A stretch of 27,809 nt of DNA, taken from contig DGNJ01000058.1 of assembly GCA_002388905.1 (NCBI GenBank), positions 29,941 through 57,749 of the forward strand. The letters run 5' to 3'. Source of the DNA: Cellvibrionales bacterium UBA4495. GTDB lineage: Bacteria > Pseudomonadota > Gammaproteobacteria > Pseudomonadales > Porticoccaceae. A program made the position numbers and the translations under genes. Positions 7,716 through 15,863 of this stretch are shown one piece after another. The notes below the pieces were generated by a model, which worked only from the letters and a program-made list of their open reading frames with translations, had not been told where the DNA came from and did not search any database. Positions within the stretch are counted from its first letter, which is position 1, and each line of letters opens with the position of its first letter.

Positions 7716-10229
7716 ATGATCGAGTCACTGCGTTTATTCACTCGGCATTCGGCCGCTGTATCATTTCTAGGTGTCGTCCTGTTCTGCGGGCCGGCGCAGG
7801 GAGCGGGCATCGAGGAGATCATCGTGACCGCCCAGAAAAGGGCCGAGAGTGTTCAGGATGTCCCCATTGCCATTTCCGCGTTCTCCGGTGAAAACCTGGA
7901 GGAACTGGGGGTGCGCAACCTCTCCGACGTGGGGCGTTTCGCCTCCGGGGTCGAGATGCACAATTCCGACGGCACCCAGCCCACCTACAGTATCCGGGGT
8001 GTCCAGACATTCGATTTTACCGCCGGCTCCGACCCCACCGTGGCCGTCTACGTGGATGGCATCTACGCCGCACGGGGCGCGGGCGCGGAAATCCCGCTGG
8101 TCGATATCGAGCGGGTGGAAATTCTCAAGGGCCCCCAGGGCACCCTGTTCGGGCGCAACGCCATCGGCGGGGCCATCCACATTATCACCGCCGAGCCGTC
8201 TCCGGAGTCCGAGGGAAGCGCGAGGGTCTCCGTGGGCAACCACGGCCGGCGGGACCTGGAAGTCATGTTCAACCAGCCGCTCACCGACACGATGGCGGCG
8301 CGCCTGACCCTCTACCGCCACAAGCGGGACGGCTGGCTCGACAACATTGCCGGCTCGGACCAGAACCAGGAGGATAACAGGGGCCTGCGCCTGGCCCTGG
8401 AGTGGGCGCCCTCGGACGACTGGAATGTACTGTGGCGGGCTGCCTACAGCGAGAAGGACCAGTTCAGTGGCGTGATTCCCACCATCACCGATGCCATCGC
8501 GCAATTCGGTACCCCGCCACAGGCACAAGCGGACCCCTTCGACGAGATCGCCATCGACGGGCGCAACGGGGAAGAGCGGGAGCTTTTTACCACATCCCTG
8601 GAGGTTGTCCGGGAGTTCGACGATTTTACCCTGACCGCTATCACCGGCTGGCGCAGCTATAGCAGCGATTTCTGGCAGGACGAGGATGGCTCGGCGAATA
8701 ACGATTACCTGTTCAACAGCCTGAATGACAGTGACGAGGATTTGTTTTCCCAGGAAATCCGTTTTACCGGCGAGAACGACCGCTTCAAGTGGACCCTGGG
8801 CGGCTCCTATTCCCGCGAGCGCATCGACCGGGTGACCCTGGCGGAATTTTCCCGCAGTACCCTGGAGACCTTCGCCGGCTGGGAGGCCATCAAGGCCGGC
8901 GCCGTGCCCGGCATTCCCGGCACCCCCTTGCTGACCGAATCCCAGTTGGCGGAGTTCCTGCCTTTCGTCCGGGCCCAGAACAAGGCGGCCGGTGTCGACG
9001 GGATTTTCCTGGCCACTTTCCTGTCGGGGCTGTTGGAGCCCTGCGGCCCCGGCGTGCCGGATGGCGTATGCGCGCAGGCTATCCTTCCCGGCGTCCAGGC
9101 TGAAATCGCCAGCGGCGTACCCTGGGTGGAAACTCTGGCCAACACCGGTACCTTCGAGAGCACCGCCATCTACGGGGATATGACCTGGACGCTGACCGAA
9201 CGGCTGAATCTGTCCGTGGGGGCGCGCTACACCTACGACGAAAAAGAGTTCAGTATCGACACCCGGTTTCAGAATACCTTTCTGGGCACGCCCTTCGGCC
9301 TGGCCTTCTTTATCCAGACACCCACGGACCCACAGGACTATCTGGCGCGCTTCGCCGGGTGTCCCCTCGCGAACGGTGTTCCCGTGCCCTGTATCAGCCA
9401 GGAACTGGAGGACGACTGGGAGGCGCTGTCCGGCCGGCTGGTTCTGGACTATGCCTTCAGCGACACGGTCATGGGGTATGCCGGCGTGTCCACCGGCTTC
9501 AAGTCCGGGGGCTTTAACAGCCTCAATTTCGGGCCCGGCATCAGGCCATCCTACGACAGCGAGGAACTGATCAACTACGAGGCGGGGCTGAAGGGGGATT
9601 TCCTCGATGGCCGGCTGCGCCTTAATACCGCGGTCTATTTTTACCAGTACGATGACCTCCAGGAGCTGGACCTGGTGGGCACGCCCATCCCCAGTTATAA
9701 CCTGCGCAACGCCGATGCCGAGGGCAGTGGCGTGGACCTGGACTTCACCTATGCCGTTACCGATGGCCTGACCCTGTCCGGGAGTTACAGTTACCTGGAT
9801 ACGGAATACACCGACTACCAGATCATTCCCGCCGTGGGCGAGACGCCGGCGGACGATCTTACCGGCGAACCCCGCGCGGGCACGCCCCGCAACCGGTTCA
9901 ATATGTCCCTGGTCTATACCACGCCCGTCAGGCACTGGGGAGAGGCCATGTTCCGGCTCGACTATCTGTATTCCGGGGAGCGTCGCAGCGGTCGCGCCGA
10001 TGTTTCGGAACAGGACCCCGTCCGTGTGGTCGACAGCTACGACCAGTGGAACGGCCGGATGACCTTCCTGACCAGCGACGCCGCCTGGGAGTTCGCGCTG
10101 TGGGGACGCAATCTGACCGACGAGGAAATCGTCGGCGATTTCGGCAATATCGGCCAGGCCATCGGGTCCATCGCCATGTGGCCCCTGCCGCCGCGTCTCT
10201 TCGGCCTGGACGTGGTGTATCACTTCTGA
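7716..10229 (+). CDS. TonB-dependent outer-membrane receptor
   Basis: This 837-aa protein is an active outer-membrane importer energised by TonB-ExbBD. It has a signal peptide ending near GPAQGAG, then at once a TonB box (EEIIVTAQKR), a plug domain with PIAISAFSGENLEELGVRNL, DPTVAVYVDGIY and the VEILKGPQGTLFGRNAIGG signature, and a long beta-barrel ending in the typical C-terminal aromatic (VVYHF). A large extracellular insertion near residues 380-480 carries a close cysteine pair (CGPGVPDGVC), and a second pair lies near 545-557. Start ATG 7716 has GGAGGGAGA just upstream. The N-terminal pattern is widespread in marine Gammaproteobacteria and sphingomonads, where substrates include siderophores, vitamin B12, oligosaccharides and aromatics. 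The substrate here is not predictable. The Frag1-like gene 30 nt downstream is probably cotranscribed. Confidence 0.94.
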   Translation: MIESLRLFTRHSAAVSFLGVVLFCGPAQGAGIEEIIVTAQKRAESVQDVPIAISAFSGENLEELGVRNLSDVGRFASGVEMHNSDGTQPTYSIRGVQTFDFTAGSDPTVAVYVDGIYAARGAGAEIPLVDIERVEILKGPQGTLFGRNAIGGAIHIITAEPSPESEGSARVSVGNHGRRDLEVMFNQPLTDTMAARLTLYRHKRDGWLDNIAGSDQNQEDNRGLRLALEWAPSDDWNVLWRAAYSEKDQFSGVIPTITDAIAQFGTPPQAQADPFDEIAIDGRNGEERELFTTSLEVVREFDDFTLTAITGWRSYSSDFWQDEDGSANNDYLFNSLNDSDEDLFSQEIRFTGENDRFKWTLGGSYSRERIDRVTLAEFSRSTLETFAGWEAIKAGAVPGIPGTPLLTESQLAEFLPFVRAQNKAAGVDGIFLATFLSGLLEPCGPGVPDGVCAQAILPGVQAEIASGVPWVETLANTGTFESTAIYGDMTWTLTERLNLSVGARYTYDEKEFSIDTRFQNTFLGTPFGLAFFIQTPTDPQDYLARFAGCPLANGVPVPCISQELEDDWEALSGRLVLDYAFSDTVMGYAGVSTGFKSGGFNSLNFGPGIRPSYDSEELINYEAGLKGDFLDGRLRLNTAVYFYQYDDLQELDLVGTPIPSYNLRNADAEGSGVDLDFTYAVTDGLTLSGSYSYLDTEYTDYQIIPAVGETPADDLTGEPRAGTPRNRFNMSLVYTTPVRHWGEAMFRLDYLYSGERRSGRADVSEQDPVRVVDSYDQWNGRMTFLTSDAAWEFALWGRNLTDEEIVGDFGNIGQAIGSIAMWPLPPRLFGLDVVYHF

Positions 10230-10259
10230 GGCATCGCCGGGGCGGTGCCGGGAGTTTGT

Positions 10260-10952
10260 ATGCAGGACGAGAGCATCAGGCTGTTCCCCCTGGCCCTGGT
10301 CGCGGGCCTGTTGCCGGCCCTGACCATTCACCTGTGCTACCTGATTGGCGCCTCCCTGGGACAGATCGAATGGTGCCTGCCCTATGTCCAGAACTGCACC
10401 TCCATCAGTGCCACCGGGCGGCCCTCGCCGGGTTTCTTTGTCTTCAAGGGCCTGATGATTCCCGCCGCCGTGGTGCTTGCCGCCTACTGGCTGCTTTTCG
10501 ACCGGTGGTTGCGTCACCAGGGCTGCCGCCGTTACCGCCTGTGCCGGCTCATTCCCGCCCTGGGAGTGCTCGCCAGCGCCGGGCTGGTTCTCTATACGAC
10601 GTTGCTGGGCTCCATCAAGGAAGTCTACGATTTCGAACGGCGGGTGGGCATTGTCATGTTTTTCGGTTTCACCTACCTGGCCGAACTGCTCGCCACCTAC
10701 CTGCTCGACAGTACGCCGCCAATTCGCGACCGCTTTGCCGGGACCATCCGGCTTATGCTCGCCATCGTGGCGGGGACTCTTGCCCTGGGGCTTTTCCACG
10801 TGGCCACCCTGGCGCTGGGGCGCACGGTGCAGGAGCGCTGGGAGGATCCCATCGAGTGGTCCTTTGCCCTGTTGCTCTGTCTCCAGGTATTGGTCACTGC
10901 GCGGCTGTGGCGGGAGACTGATTACCGGCTCATGCTGGACAGCCGCCGGTAA
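10260..10952 (+). CDS. Frag1/DRAM/Sfk1-like multi-pass membrane protein
   Basis: This 230-aa integral membrane protein has six predicted helices at about residues 9-31, 60-80, 97-117, 128-148, 163-187 and 198-215. The first loop contains CTSISATGRPSPGFFVFKG. This resembles the conserved loop of the Frag1/DRAM/Sfk1 family (an IS..G...P....F pattern after helix 1). In eukaryotes that family acts in autophagy signalling and GPI-anchor or lipid handling; bacterial members have no established role. I chose ATG 10260 over GTG 10245 because GGGAG lies 6 to 7 bases upstream. It starts 30 nt after the TonB receptor and probably shares its transcript, so it may act in the same process, but no function can be assigned. 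Family placement is by motif memory only. Confidence 0.7.
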   Translation: MQDESIRLFPLALVAGLLPALTIHLCYLIGASLGQIEWCLPYVQNCTSISATGRPSPGFFVFKGLMIPAAVVLAAYWLLFDRWLRHQGCRRYRLCRLIPALGVLASAGLVLYTTLLGSIKEVYDFERRVGIVMFFGFTYLAELLATYLLDSTPPIRDRFAGTIRLMLAIVAGTLALGLFHVATLALGRTVQERWEDPIEWSFALLLCLQVLVTARLWRETDYRLMLDSRR

Positions 10953-10978
10953 CGGCAGCCTCCCGAACCCGGGTCGTT

Positions 10979-13216
10979 CTATGGCCGTCGTGGGCCGCGG
11001 GCACGCCCTGATCCGTGGGCCGGCCTTTTGCCGGAGGAATTCCGGCGCCTCGAACCGGTATCCCGCGGCGGCAGGCCGGTGTGCTGGGTAAGGAATGCGC
11101 CGCCCCTGGCGCCGTCCTTTGGTCTCCAGTGCCGGGGCTGGAAGCGGGGGATCAAGTGCTCCTTGCCGTTGCCGATCAGGTCGGCGCGACCCATGCGTTT
11201 GAGAGCCTCGCGCAGCAGTGGCCAGTTATCCGGATCATGGTAGCGCAGGAAGGCTTTGTGCAGGCGGCGGGCCTTCAGCCCTTTGGCGGTCTTTACCTCT
11301 TCGCCCCGGTGGCGCTGGATGCGCTTCAGGGGGTTGCGTTCGCTGTGGTACATGGCGGTGGCCGAGGCCATGGGGGAAGGGTAGAAGGTCTGCACCTGGT
11401 CGGCGCGAAAGCCGCTGCGCTTCAGCCACAGGGCCAGGTTCATCATGTCCTCGTCCGTGGTGCCCGGGTGGGCGGCGATAAAGTAGGGGATCAGGTACTG
11501 TTCCTTGCCCGCCTCTTTCGAGTACTGGTCGAACATCGCCTTGAAGCGGTCGTAGGTGCCCATCCCCGGTTTCATCATCTTATTGAGGGTGTTGGTTTCC
11601 GTGTGCTCGGGAGCGATCTTCAGGTAGCCGCCAACGTGGTGGGTGACCAGCTCCTTCACATACTCCGGGGTTTCCACCGCCAGGTCGTAGCGCAGGCCGG
11701 AGGCGATCAGTACCTTCTTGACGCCGGGCAGCTCCCGCACCCGGCGGTAGAGGTGGATCAGCGGCGTCTGGTCCGTGTTGAGGTTCTTGCAGATGCCCGG
11801 GAAAATGCAGGACAGGCGCTTGCAGCTTTCCTCGATTTCCTTGCTCTTGCAGTTCAGGCGCCACATGTTGGCGGTGGGCCCGCCCAGGTCCGAGACGACG
11901 CCGGTGAAGCCGTCGGTCTTGTCGCGGATGGCCTCCACCTCCCGGGCGATGGAGTCCTCGGAGCGGCTCTGGATGATCCGGCCCTCGTGCTCGGTAATGG
12001 AGCAGAAGGTACAGCCGCCGAAGCAGCCCCGCATGATGTTCACCGAAAAGCGGATCATTTCCCAGGCGGGAATTTTCGCGTCCCCGTAGCGGGGGTGGGG
12101 CGCACGGGCGTAGGGCTGTTCGAACACCGCGTCCAGCTCCTCCGTAGTGAGGGGAACGGGCGGCGGGTTCAGCCATACCTCCCGGTTGCCGTGGCGCTGT
12201 ACCAGCGGCCGGGCGTTGCCGGGGTTGGTCTCGAGATGCAGGATGCGCGAGGCATGGGCGTAGAGCACCGGGTCGTTTTTCACCTGTTCGTAGGCGGGCA
12301 GGCGGATATAACTGCGGTCCCGGTACTGGCGTTTCAGGCGGCGCTCGTTCATGTCCACCACCTTGACGGCCCGCGCTTCGGGTTCCATCACGTCCGTCGC
12401 CGGCTGCTCGCCGGTGGCGCAGGGGGGCTGGCTGCCGGCGCCGTCCCGCAGGTCTTTGGTGTCCTCGTAGGGGGTGGGGATCTTGTCAACGGCGCCCGGG
12501 GTATCCACGTCGCTGGAGTCCACCTCCAGCCAGCCCGCCGGCATTTCCTTGCGGATAAAGGCCGTGCCGCGAATGTCCTGGATATCGTGAATGCTCTCCC
12601 CCCGGGATACCCGGTGGGCCACCTCGACAATGGCCCGTTCGGCATTGCCGTAGAGCAGCATGTCCGCCTTGGAGTCCAGCAGCACGGAACGCTTGACCTT
12701 GTTGCTCCAGTAATCGTAGTGGGCGATACGTCGCAGGCTCGCCTCGATGCTGCCGATGACGATGGGCACGCCCTTGAAGGCCTCCCGCGCCCGCTGGGCA
12801 TAGACCGTTACCGCCCGGTCCGGCCGCTTGCCGCCGATATTGCCGGGGGTGTAGGCGTCGTCCTTCCTCACCTTGTGGTCGGCGGTGTAGCGGTTGATCA
12901 TGGAATCCATGTTGCCCGCCGTCACCCCGAAGAAGAGATTGGGCCTGCCCAGGATGCGGAAATCCTCGGCGCTGGTCCAGTCCGGCTGGGGGATGATGCC
13001 CACCCGAAACCCCTGGGCCTCCAGCACACGGCCGATCACCGCCATGCCGAAGCTGGGATGATCCACATAGGCATCCCCGGTGACGATAATGATGTCGCAA
13101 CTGTCCCAGCCCAGGCGTTCCATTTCCTCGCGGCTGGTGGGCAGGAACGGCGCGGGCCCGAAGCACTCGGCCCAGTACTTGCGGTAGCCGAACAGCGGGG
13201 TTTGGGTTTGTTCCAT
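10979..13216 (-). CDS. ygiQ: YgiQ family radical SAM protein
   Basis: YgiQ is a large conserved radical SAM protein with an N-terminal B12-binding-like or Rossmann-like segment and no firmly established substrate. The sequence tracks E. coli YgiQ closely: [19 protein letters not shown] at the N-terminus, [39 protein letters not shown], then the radical SAM cysteines in [18 protein letters not shown] and [11 protein letters not shown]. Near the C-terminus are KIAPEHTE and [15 protein letters not shown] start it at ATG 13216 (745 aa). A TTG at 13243 would add nine residues but coincides with the expected transcription start of the promoter described upstream. The tail is rich in Arg, Gly and Ser, like other YgiQ tails. 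It is monocistronic, convergent with the Frag1-like gene 26 nt away. Confidence 0.94.
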   Translation of the reverse strand: MEQTQTPLFGYRKYWAECFGPAPFLPTSREEMERLGWDSCDIIIVTGDAYVDHPSFGMAVIGRVLEAQGFRVGIIPQPDWTSAEDFRILGRPNLFFGVTAGNMDSMINRYTADHKVRKDDAYTPGNIGGKRPDRAVTVYAQRAREAFKGVPIVIGSIEASLRRIAHYDYWSNKVKRSVLLDSKADMLLYGNAERAIVEVAHRVSRGESIHDIQDIRGTAFIRKEMPAGWLEVDSSDVDTPGAVDKIPTPYEDTKDLRDGAGSQPPCATGEQPATDVMEPEARAVKVVDMNERRLKRQYRDRSYIRLPAYEQVKNDPVLYAHASRILHLETNPGNARPLVQRHGNREVWLNPPPVPLTTEELDAVFEQPYARAPHPRYGDAKIPAWEMIRFSVNIMRGCFGGCTFCSITEHEGRIIQSRSEDSIAREVEAIRDKTDGFTGVVSDLGGPTANMWRLNCKSKEIEESCKRLSCIFPGICKNLNTDQTPLIHLYRRVRELPGVKKVLIASGLRYDLAVETPEYVKELVTHHVGGYLKIAPEHTETNTLNKMMKPGMGTYDRFKAMFDQYSKEAGKEQYLIPYFIAAHPGTTDEDMMNLALWLKRSGFRADQVQTFYPSPMASATAMYHSERNPLKRIQRHRGEEVKTAKGLKARRLHKAFLRYHDPDNWPLLREALKRMGRADLIGNGKEHLIPRFQPRHWRPKDGARGGAFLTQHTGLPPRDTGSRRRNSSGKRPAHGSGRARGPRRP

Positions 13217-13561
13217 ACAGGAGGGAGAGGGCGGAAAATTCAACGATTATTGTACACTATGCGGCCATTCCACATAATAAGGGTTGGGGTTAGTTCTCTA
13301 TTGCAGCGAGGACAAAAAGCATCGCGGGGCTGGCAGGGACGACTGCCTGGTTAAACGGGAGGGAGCACCATCACTTGCCGGCAAGGTGATTGCCTTCAGT
13401 CAAATCCTCGCGGTGGCATCCATGCGTGAATTTCGGGGTAGTCATTAGCCGGCTCATCCTGCGGTTGATGACAGAATGAAACAGGCTTTCGAGGGTTTCC
13501 CTTTGTATAAACCTTTTCCACCGGCCTTCCGAGGCGTTGTTCGAAGCACTGGTTATCAGTT
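13217..13561. other. 345-nt intergenic region between ygiQ and the diguanylate cyclase gene
   Basis: This divergent gap holds the ygiQ promoter candidate at its left end and a perfect 12-bp palindrome CTTGCCGGCAAG at 13374-13385. The palindrome is extended imperfectly by TCA and TGA on either side and could be an operator. TATAAA at 13505-13510 might be a -10 for the cyclase gene, but no good -35 is visible. I see no coding sequence here. Confidence 0.4.
13249..13277 (-). promoter_or_regulatory. candidate sigma-70 promoter of ygiQ
   Basis: On the minus strand TTATGT (13277-13272) and TACAAT (13254-13249) are separated by 17 bases. Transcription would begin near 13242, about 26 nt before the chosen ATG. 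The match to consensus is moderate and nothing else in the gap competes with it on this strand. Confidence 0.45.
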
Positions 13562-14902
13562 ATGCCCGTAACGACCCGCCTCATTCTGGATAAGGTGATG
13601 GATCTCCTGCTCGACACGGTTTGCGTGGTCGATGCCGAGGGCCGGTTCGTATTCCTGAGTGCATCCTGCGAGAATCTTCTGGGCTACACACAGGAGGAGT
13701 TGCTTGGCCGGAAAATGATCGAGCTTGTTCTGCCGGAAGACCGTGAGCGGACGCTTGAAGCCGCGGCCAGGGTCATGAGCGGGCGATCCCACATGCATTT
13801 TGAGAACCGCTACGTTCGCAAGGATGGCCGGATAGTGGATATCATGTGGTCGGCGCGCTGGTCCGAAACAGACCGCCTTCGTTTTGCGGTTGCCCGTGAC
13901 ATCACCGATCTCAAGCACGCCGAGCGAAAGCAGAGAGGACTGTACGAGATTTCCGAAGCCGCGCACGATGCTGAAAATATGGACGCGCTATACCGCCATA
14001 TTAATCGCATCATAGGCGGCCTGCTTCCCTCGGACCTGTTTTTCACGGCCCGGTACGATGAAAAAAGCAACACCCTGTCTTTCCCGCACATCAGCGGGGA
14101 ACTGCCCCGGCAACTCGAACCACATCGACTGGATAGCGGGTCTTCTCTTGCCAGGGTGATACATTCGGGACAGACGCTTTTGCTCTCGAACACCAGTGTG
14201 GTGGCCGGCCAGTTTCCTGAACTGCCTGGAACCGGGGGGTATCGGCAGTGGCTGGGCGTGCCGCTCATATCACCGGAAGGGGTTGTAGGCGCTCTCGTTA
14301 TGGCACGCCGTGCCGCAGGCACGCCCTATACCGACAAGGACAGGGAGCTTCTTCAATTCGTTTCCACCCAGGTTGCCATCACCATCGAAAGGAAGCAGGC
14401 CGAGACTCGATTACAACACAGTGCCAGCCATGACCCGTTGACCGACCTGCCTAACCGCATGCTTTTTCACGACCGGTTCGAGATGGCTCTTAAGACAGCC
14501 CGCCGGGAACGGGAAAAAGTGGCCTTGCTGTACCTGGATATGGATGAGTTCAAGGAAGTGAATGACAGATATGGTCACCAGGCTGGTGATCGCTTGCTGT
14601 GCGAACTTTCGCGGCGACTTTCCGGATGTGTAAGGGAATCGGACACCGTCGCCCGCATGGGAGGCGACGAATTTTCCGTGCTGATAACAAATATTCAGGG
14701 CGCCAGATCCGTCGATACCGTGATGGAGAAAATCCAGGCCGCGATCAGGCTTCCGTATGAATTGGGTGAATATAACCTGCAGATATCGGCCAGCATCGGT
14801 GCCGCCATCTACCCGGACCATGGGCAAACCCAGGAACAACTGATCAGGCATGCGGACGAGCGTATGTATCATGCAAAACGCAACCAGATCACAGCTCAAT
14901 AG
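13562..14902 (+). CDS. PAS-GAF-GGDEF diguanylate cyclase
   Basis: This 446-aa soluble signalling protein makes the second messenger cyclic di-GMP. A PAS domain is at about residues 8-120 (CVVDAEGRFVFLSASCENLL, then RFAVARDITDLKHAERK). A GAF domain is at about 125-275, with LGVPLISPEGVVGALVMAR. The GGDEF domain is at about 285-445. The active-site motif GGDEF is intact at 367-371, and the RxxD inhibitory site (R358 to D361, five residues upstream) is also intact, so catalysis and product inhibition are both expected. There are no transmembrane helices and no EAL domain. The start is uncertain: ATG 13562 lacks a clear ribosome site, and ATG 13598, with AAGGTG just upstream, would trim the first 12 residues. 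It borders the integron, and its base composition is less GC-rich than the housekeeping block. Confidence 0.92.
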   Translation: MPVTTRLILDKVMDLLLDTVCVVDAEGRFVFLSASCENLLGYTQEELLGRKMIELVLPEDRERTLEAAARVMSGRSHMHFENRYVRKDGRIVDIMWSARWSETDRLRFAVARDITDLKHAERKQRGLYEISEAAHDAENMDALYRHINRIIGGLLPSDLFFTARYDEKSNTLSFPHISGELPRQLEPHRLDSGSSLARVIHSGQTLLLSNTSVVAGQFPELPGTGGYRQWLGVPLISPEGVVGALVMARRAAGTPYTDKDRELLQFVSTQVAITIERKQAETRLQHSASHDPLTDLPNRMLFHDRFEMALKTARREREKVALLYLDMDEFKEVNDRYGHQAGDRLLCELSRRLSGCVRESDTVARMGGDEFSVLITNIQGARSVDTVMEKIQAAIRLPYELGEYNLQISASIGAAIYPDHGQTQEQLIRHADERMYHAKRNQITAQ

Positions 14903-15118
14903 TGCCTGCCTCCCCGTCCGCCGACGGAATTTCAGCCTGTCACAAAGCCTGAGGGGCGCTCCCGGCATTGCCCGGCAGCTCACAATCTCTCCCAACCCGC
15001 AGGGCAATCGCTCGGCCAAGCACTTCGGCATCAGGGCTGAAATCCCGTTGCTGATGGGTACCTGTCTTCGGGAAGACAACCGGAATAGAAGAGGTAGTGC
15101 CAAACCTTGCGTATTGAT

Positions 15119-15633
15119 TCAGAGGTTGCTCAATGGGCTTCTCACCCCGTCGGCGCCCTGTCTGAGCACATGGGTATAGATCTCGGTCGTCTTGACGTCG
15201 GCATGGCCGAGTTGCGACTGAACCGTGCGGAGGTCCGTCCCGGCCTGGAGGAGGTGAGTCGCGAACGAACGCCGCTCAAATTGTCAAGCAGACCCGTCAT
15301 TTCGGCGGTTGTGAGGACAACAGGAAGCTTTCTTTGCCGGGTCGGTCGTGAAAACTGACCCATATCGCCGAGCGGCTGGTCCAGGAACCTGTTGTAGAGA
15401 AAAGCGACTGCATTCAGTGCCGCTGATTGCGTCGAAGGTGACACATGGCGATCCACCGCGAGATAGGTGAGAAAGGCCTCGACTTGCCTCGCACCGATCT
15501 CCCCGGGGTGATTTTTGTTATTGAAAAGGATAAAGTACCTGATCCAGTACAGATACGACTTTATTGTCCGCAAGCTGTAGCCACGGACCCGCATATAATC
15601 CGAAATTGACCGAAGGAATGGCGATGAAGGCAT
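15119..15633 (-). pseudogene. intI: integron integrase IntI, internally deleted and frameshifted
   Basis: The first 119 residues or so, from ATG 15633, match the N-terminal DNA-binding part of IntI: YSLRTIKSYLYWIRYFI, QVEAFLTYLAVDRHVSPST and RQRKLPVVLTTAEM. At about 15270-15281 the frame breaks. The next reading frame on the same strand gives [35 protein letters not shown] and GVRSPLSNL before a TGA at 15119-15121, which is the normal IntI C-terminus with its catalytic Tyr. About 150-160 codons between these parts are missing, including the first catalytic Arg, the Lys and the HxxR histidine. The gene cannot encode an active recombinase. A ribosome site (AAGGGAG) and LexA box remain upstream, so the loss may be fairly recent. 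Confidence 0.93.
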
Positions 15634-15656
15634 ATCGGAACTCCCTTTCCCGAGGA

Positions 15657-15672
15657 CTGTTCAAGTATACAG
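15657..15672 (-). promoter_or_regulatory. LexA (SOS) box controlling intI
   Basis: The sequence CTGT-N8-ACAG, within the wider palindrome ACTGT...ACAGT, matches the gammaproteobacterial LexA consensus. It lies 24-39 bp upstream of the intI ATG, and TATACT inside it on the minus strand could be the intI -10. LexA repression of integron integrases, and their induction in the SOS response, is established for class 1 and Vibrio integrons. Confidence 0.82.
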
Positions 15673-15808
15673 TGGCTGAGCCTCCAGGGCCAAATCAAGC
15701 CAAAAATAAGTGGTCATTTGCCTTTTATTCTTCGGAGGCCTTTTCGATCTATTTTTAATTTCTCCAAAATCAACAGATTATGCCGAATTTGGGTAAAGGG
15801 ATATTTAA

Positions 15809-15826
15809 TAAAAGGTCTACCTTTTA
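15809..15826. repeat. hyphenated palindrome TAAAAGGT/ACCTTTTA in attI region
   Basis: Two perfect 8-bp arms are separated by a 2-nt spacer. It is a possible regulator-binding site or part of the folded attI. There is no T-tract after it, so it is not a terminator. Confidence 0.5.
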
Positions 15827-15834
15827 ATAATTAT

Positions 15835-15855
15835 TATGAGGTCGTTGACCTCATA
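15835..15855. repeat. hyphenated palindrome TATGAGGTC/GACCTCATA beside the cassette insertion point
   Basis: Perfect 9-bp arms flank GTT, ending 7 bp left of the crossover base 15863. It could be an operator for the first cassette gene or an integrase-binding element of attI; the sequence does not decide between these. Confidence 0.6.
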
Positions 15856-15863
15856 AACTGGAG

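Larger units (their letters stand above)
15634..15863 (+). other. attI region of the integron
   Basis: This AT-rich stretch lies between the integrase start and the first cassette. By position it must contain attI, with the crossover at G15863 in GTTAAGAG (15863-15870). Near its right end it holds two perfect hyphenated palindromes (see separate entries). A cassette promoter (Pc) is expected here, but I see no strong -35/-10 pair; TTTAAT with GATTAT 16 bp downstream near 15755-15780 is a weak candidate. Confidence 0.6.

Noticed and set aside
7767-10799. Very long open frame (about 1,010 codons) on the minus strand opposite the TonB receptor
   Set aside because: It is the mirror of a high-GC coding frame: low-complexity Gly, Gln and Val composition, no recognisable domain, and the plus-strand receptor has all its motifs.
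13217-13243. Longer YgiQ starting at TTG 13243
   Set aside because: The TTG falls at the expected transcription start of the best promoter, the extra residues are not conserved with E. coli YgiQ, and ATG 13216 fits.
11015-13354. Long plus-strand open frame opposite ygiQ
   Set aside because: The minus strand encodes an unmistakable YgiQ with radical SAM motifs; the opposite frame has no family features.
14903-15118. Possible remnant gene between the cyclase and the integrase
   Set aside because: Open frames here show no recognisable protein; only a weak hairpin (CCGTC/GACGG, 14914-14927) is present, without a good T-tract.
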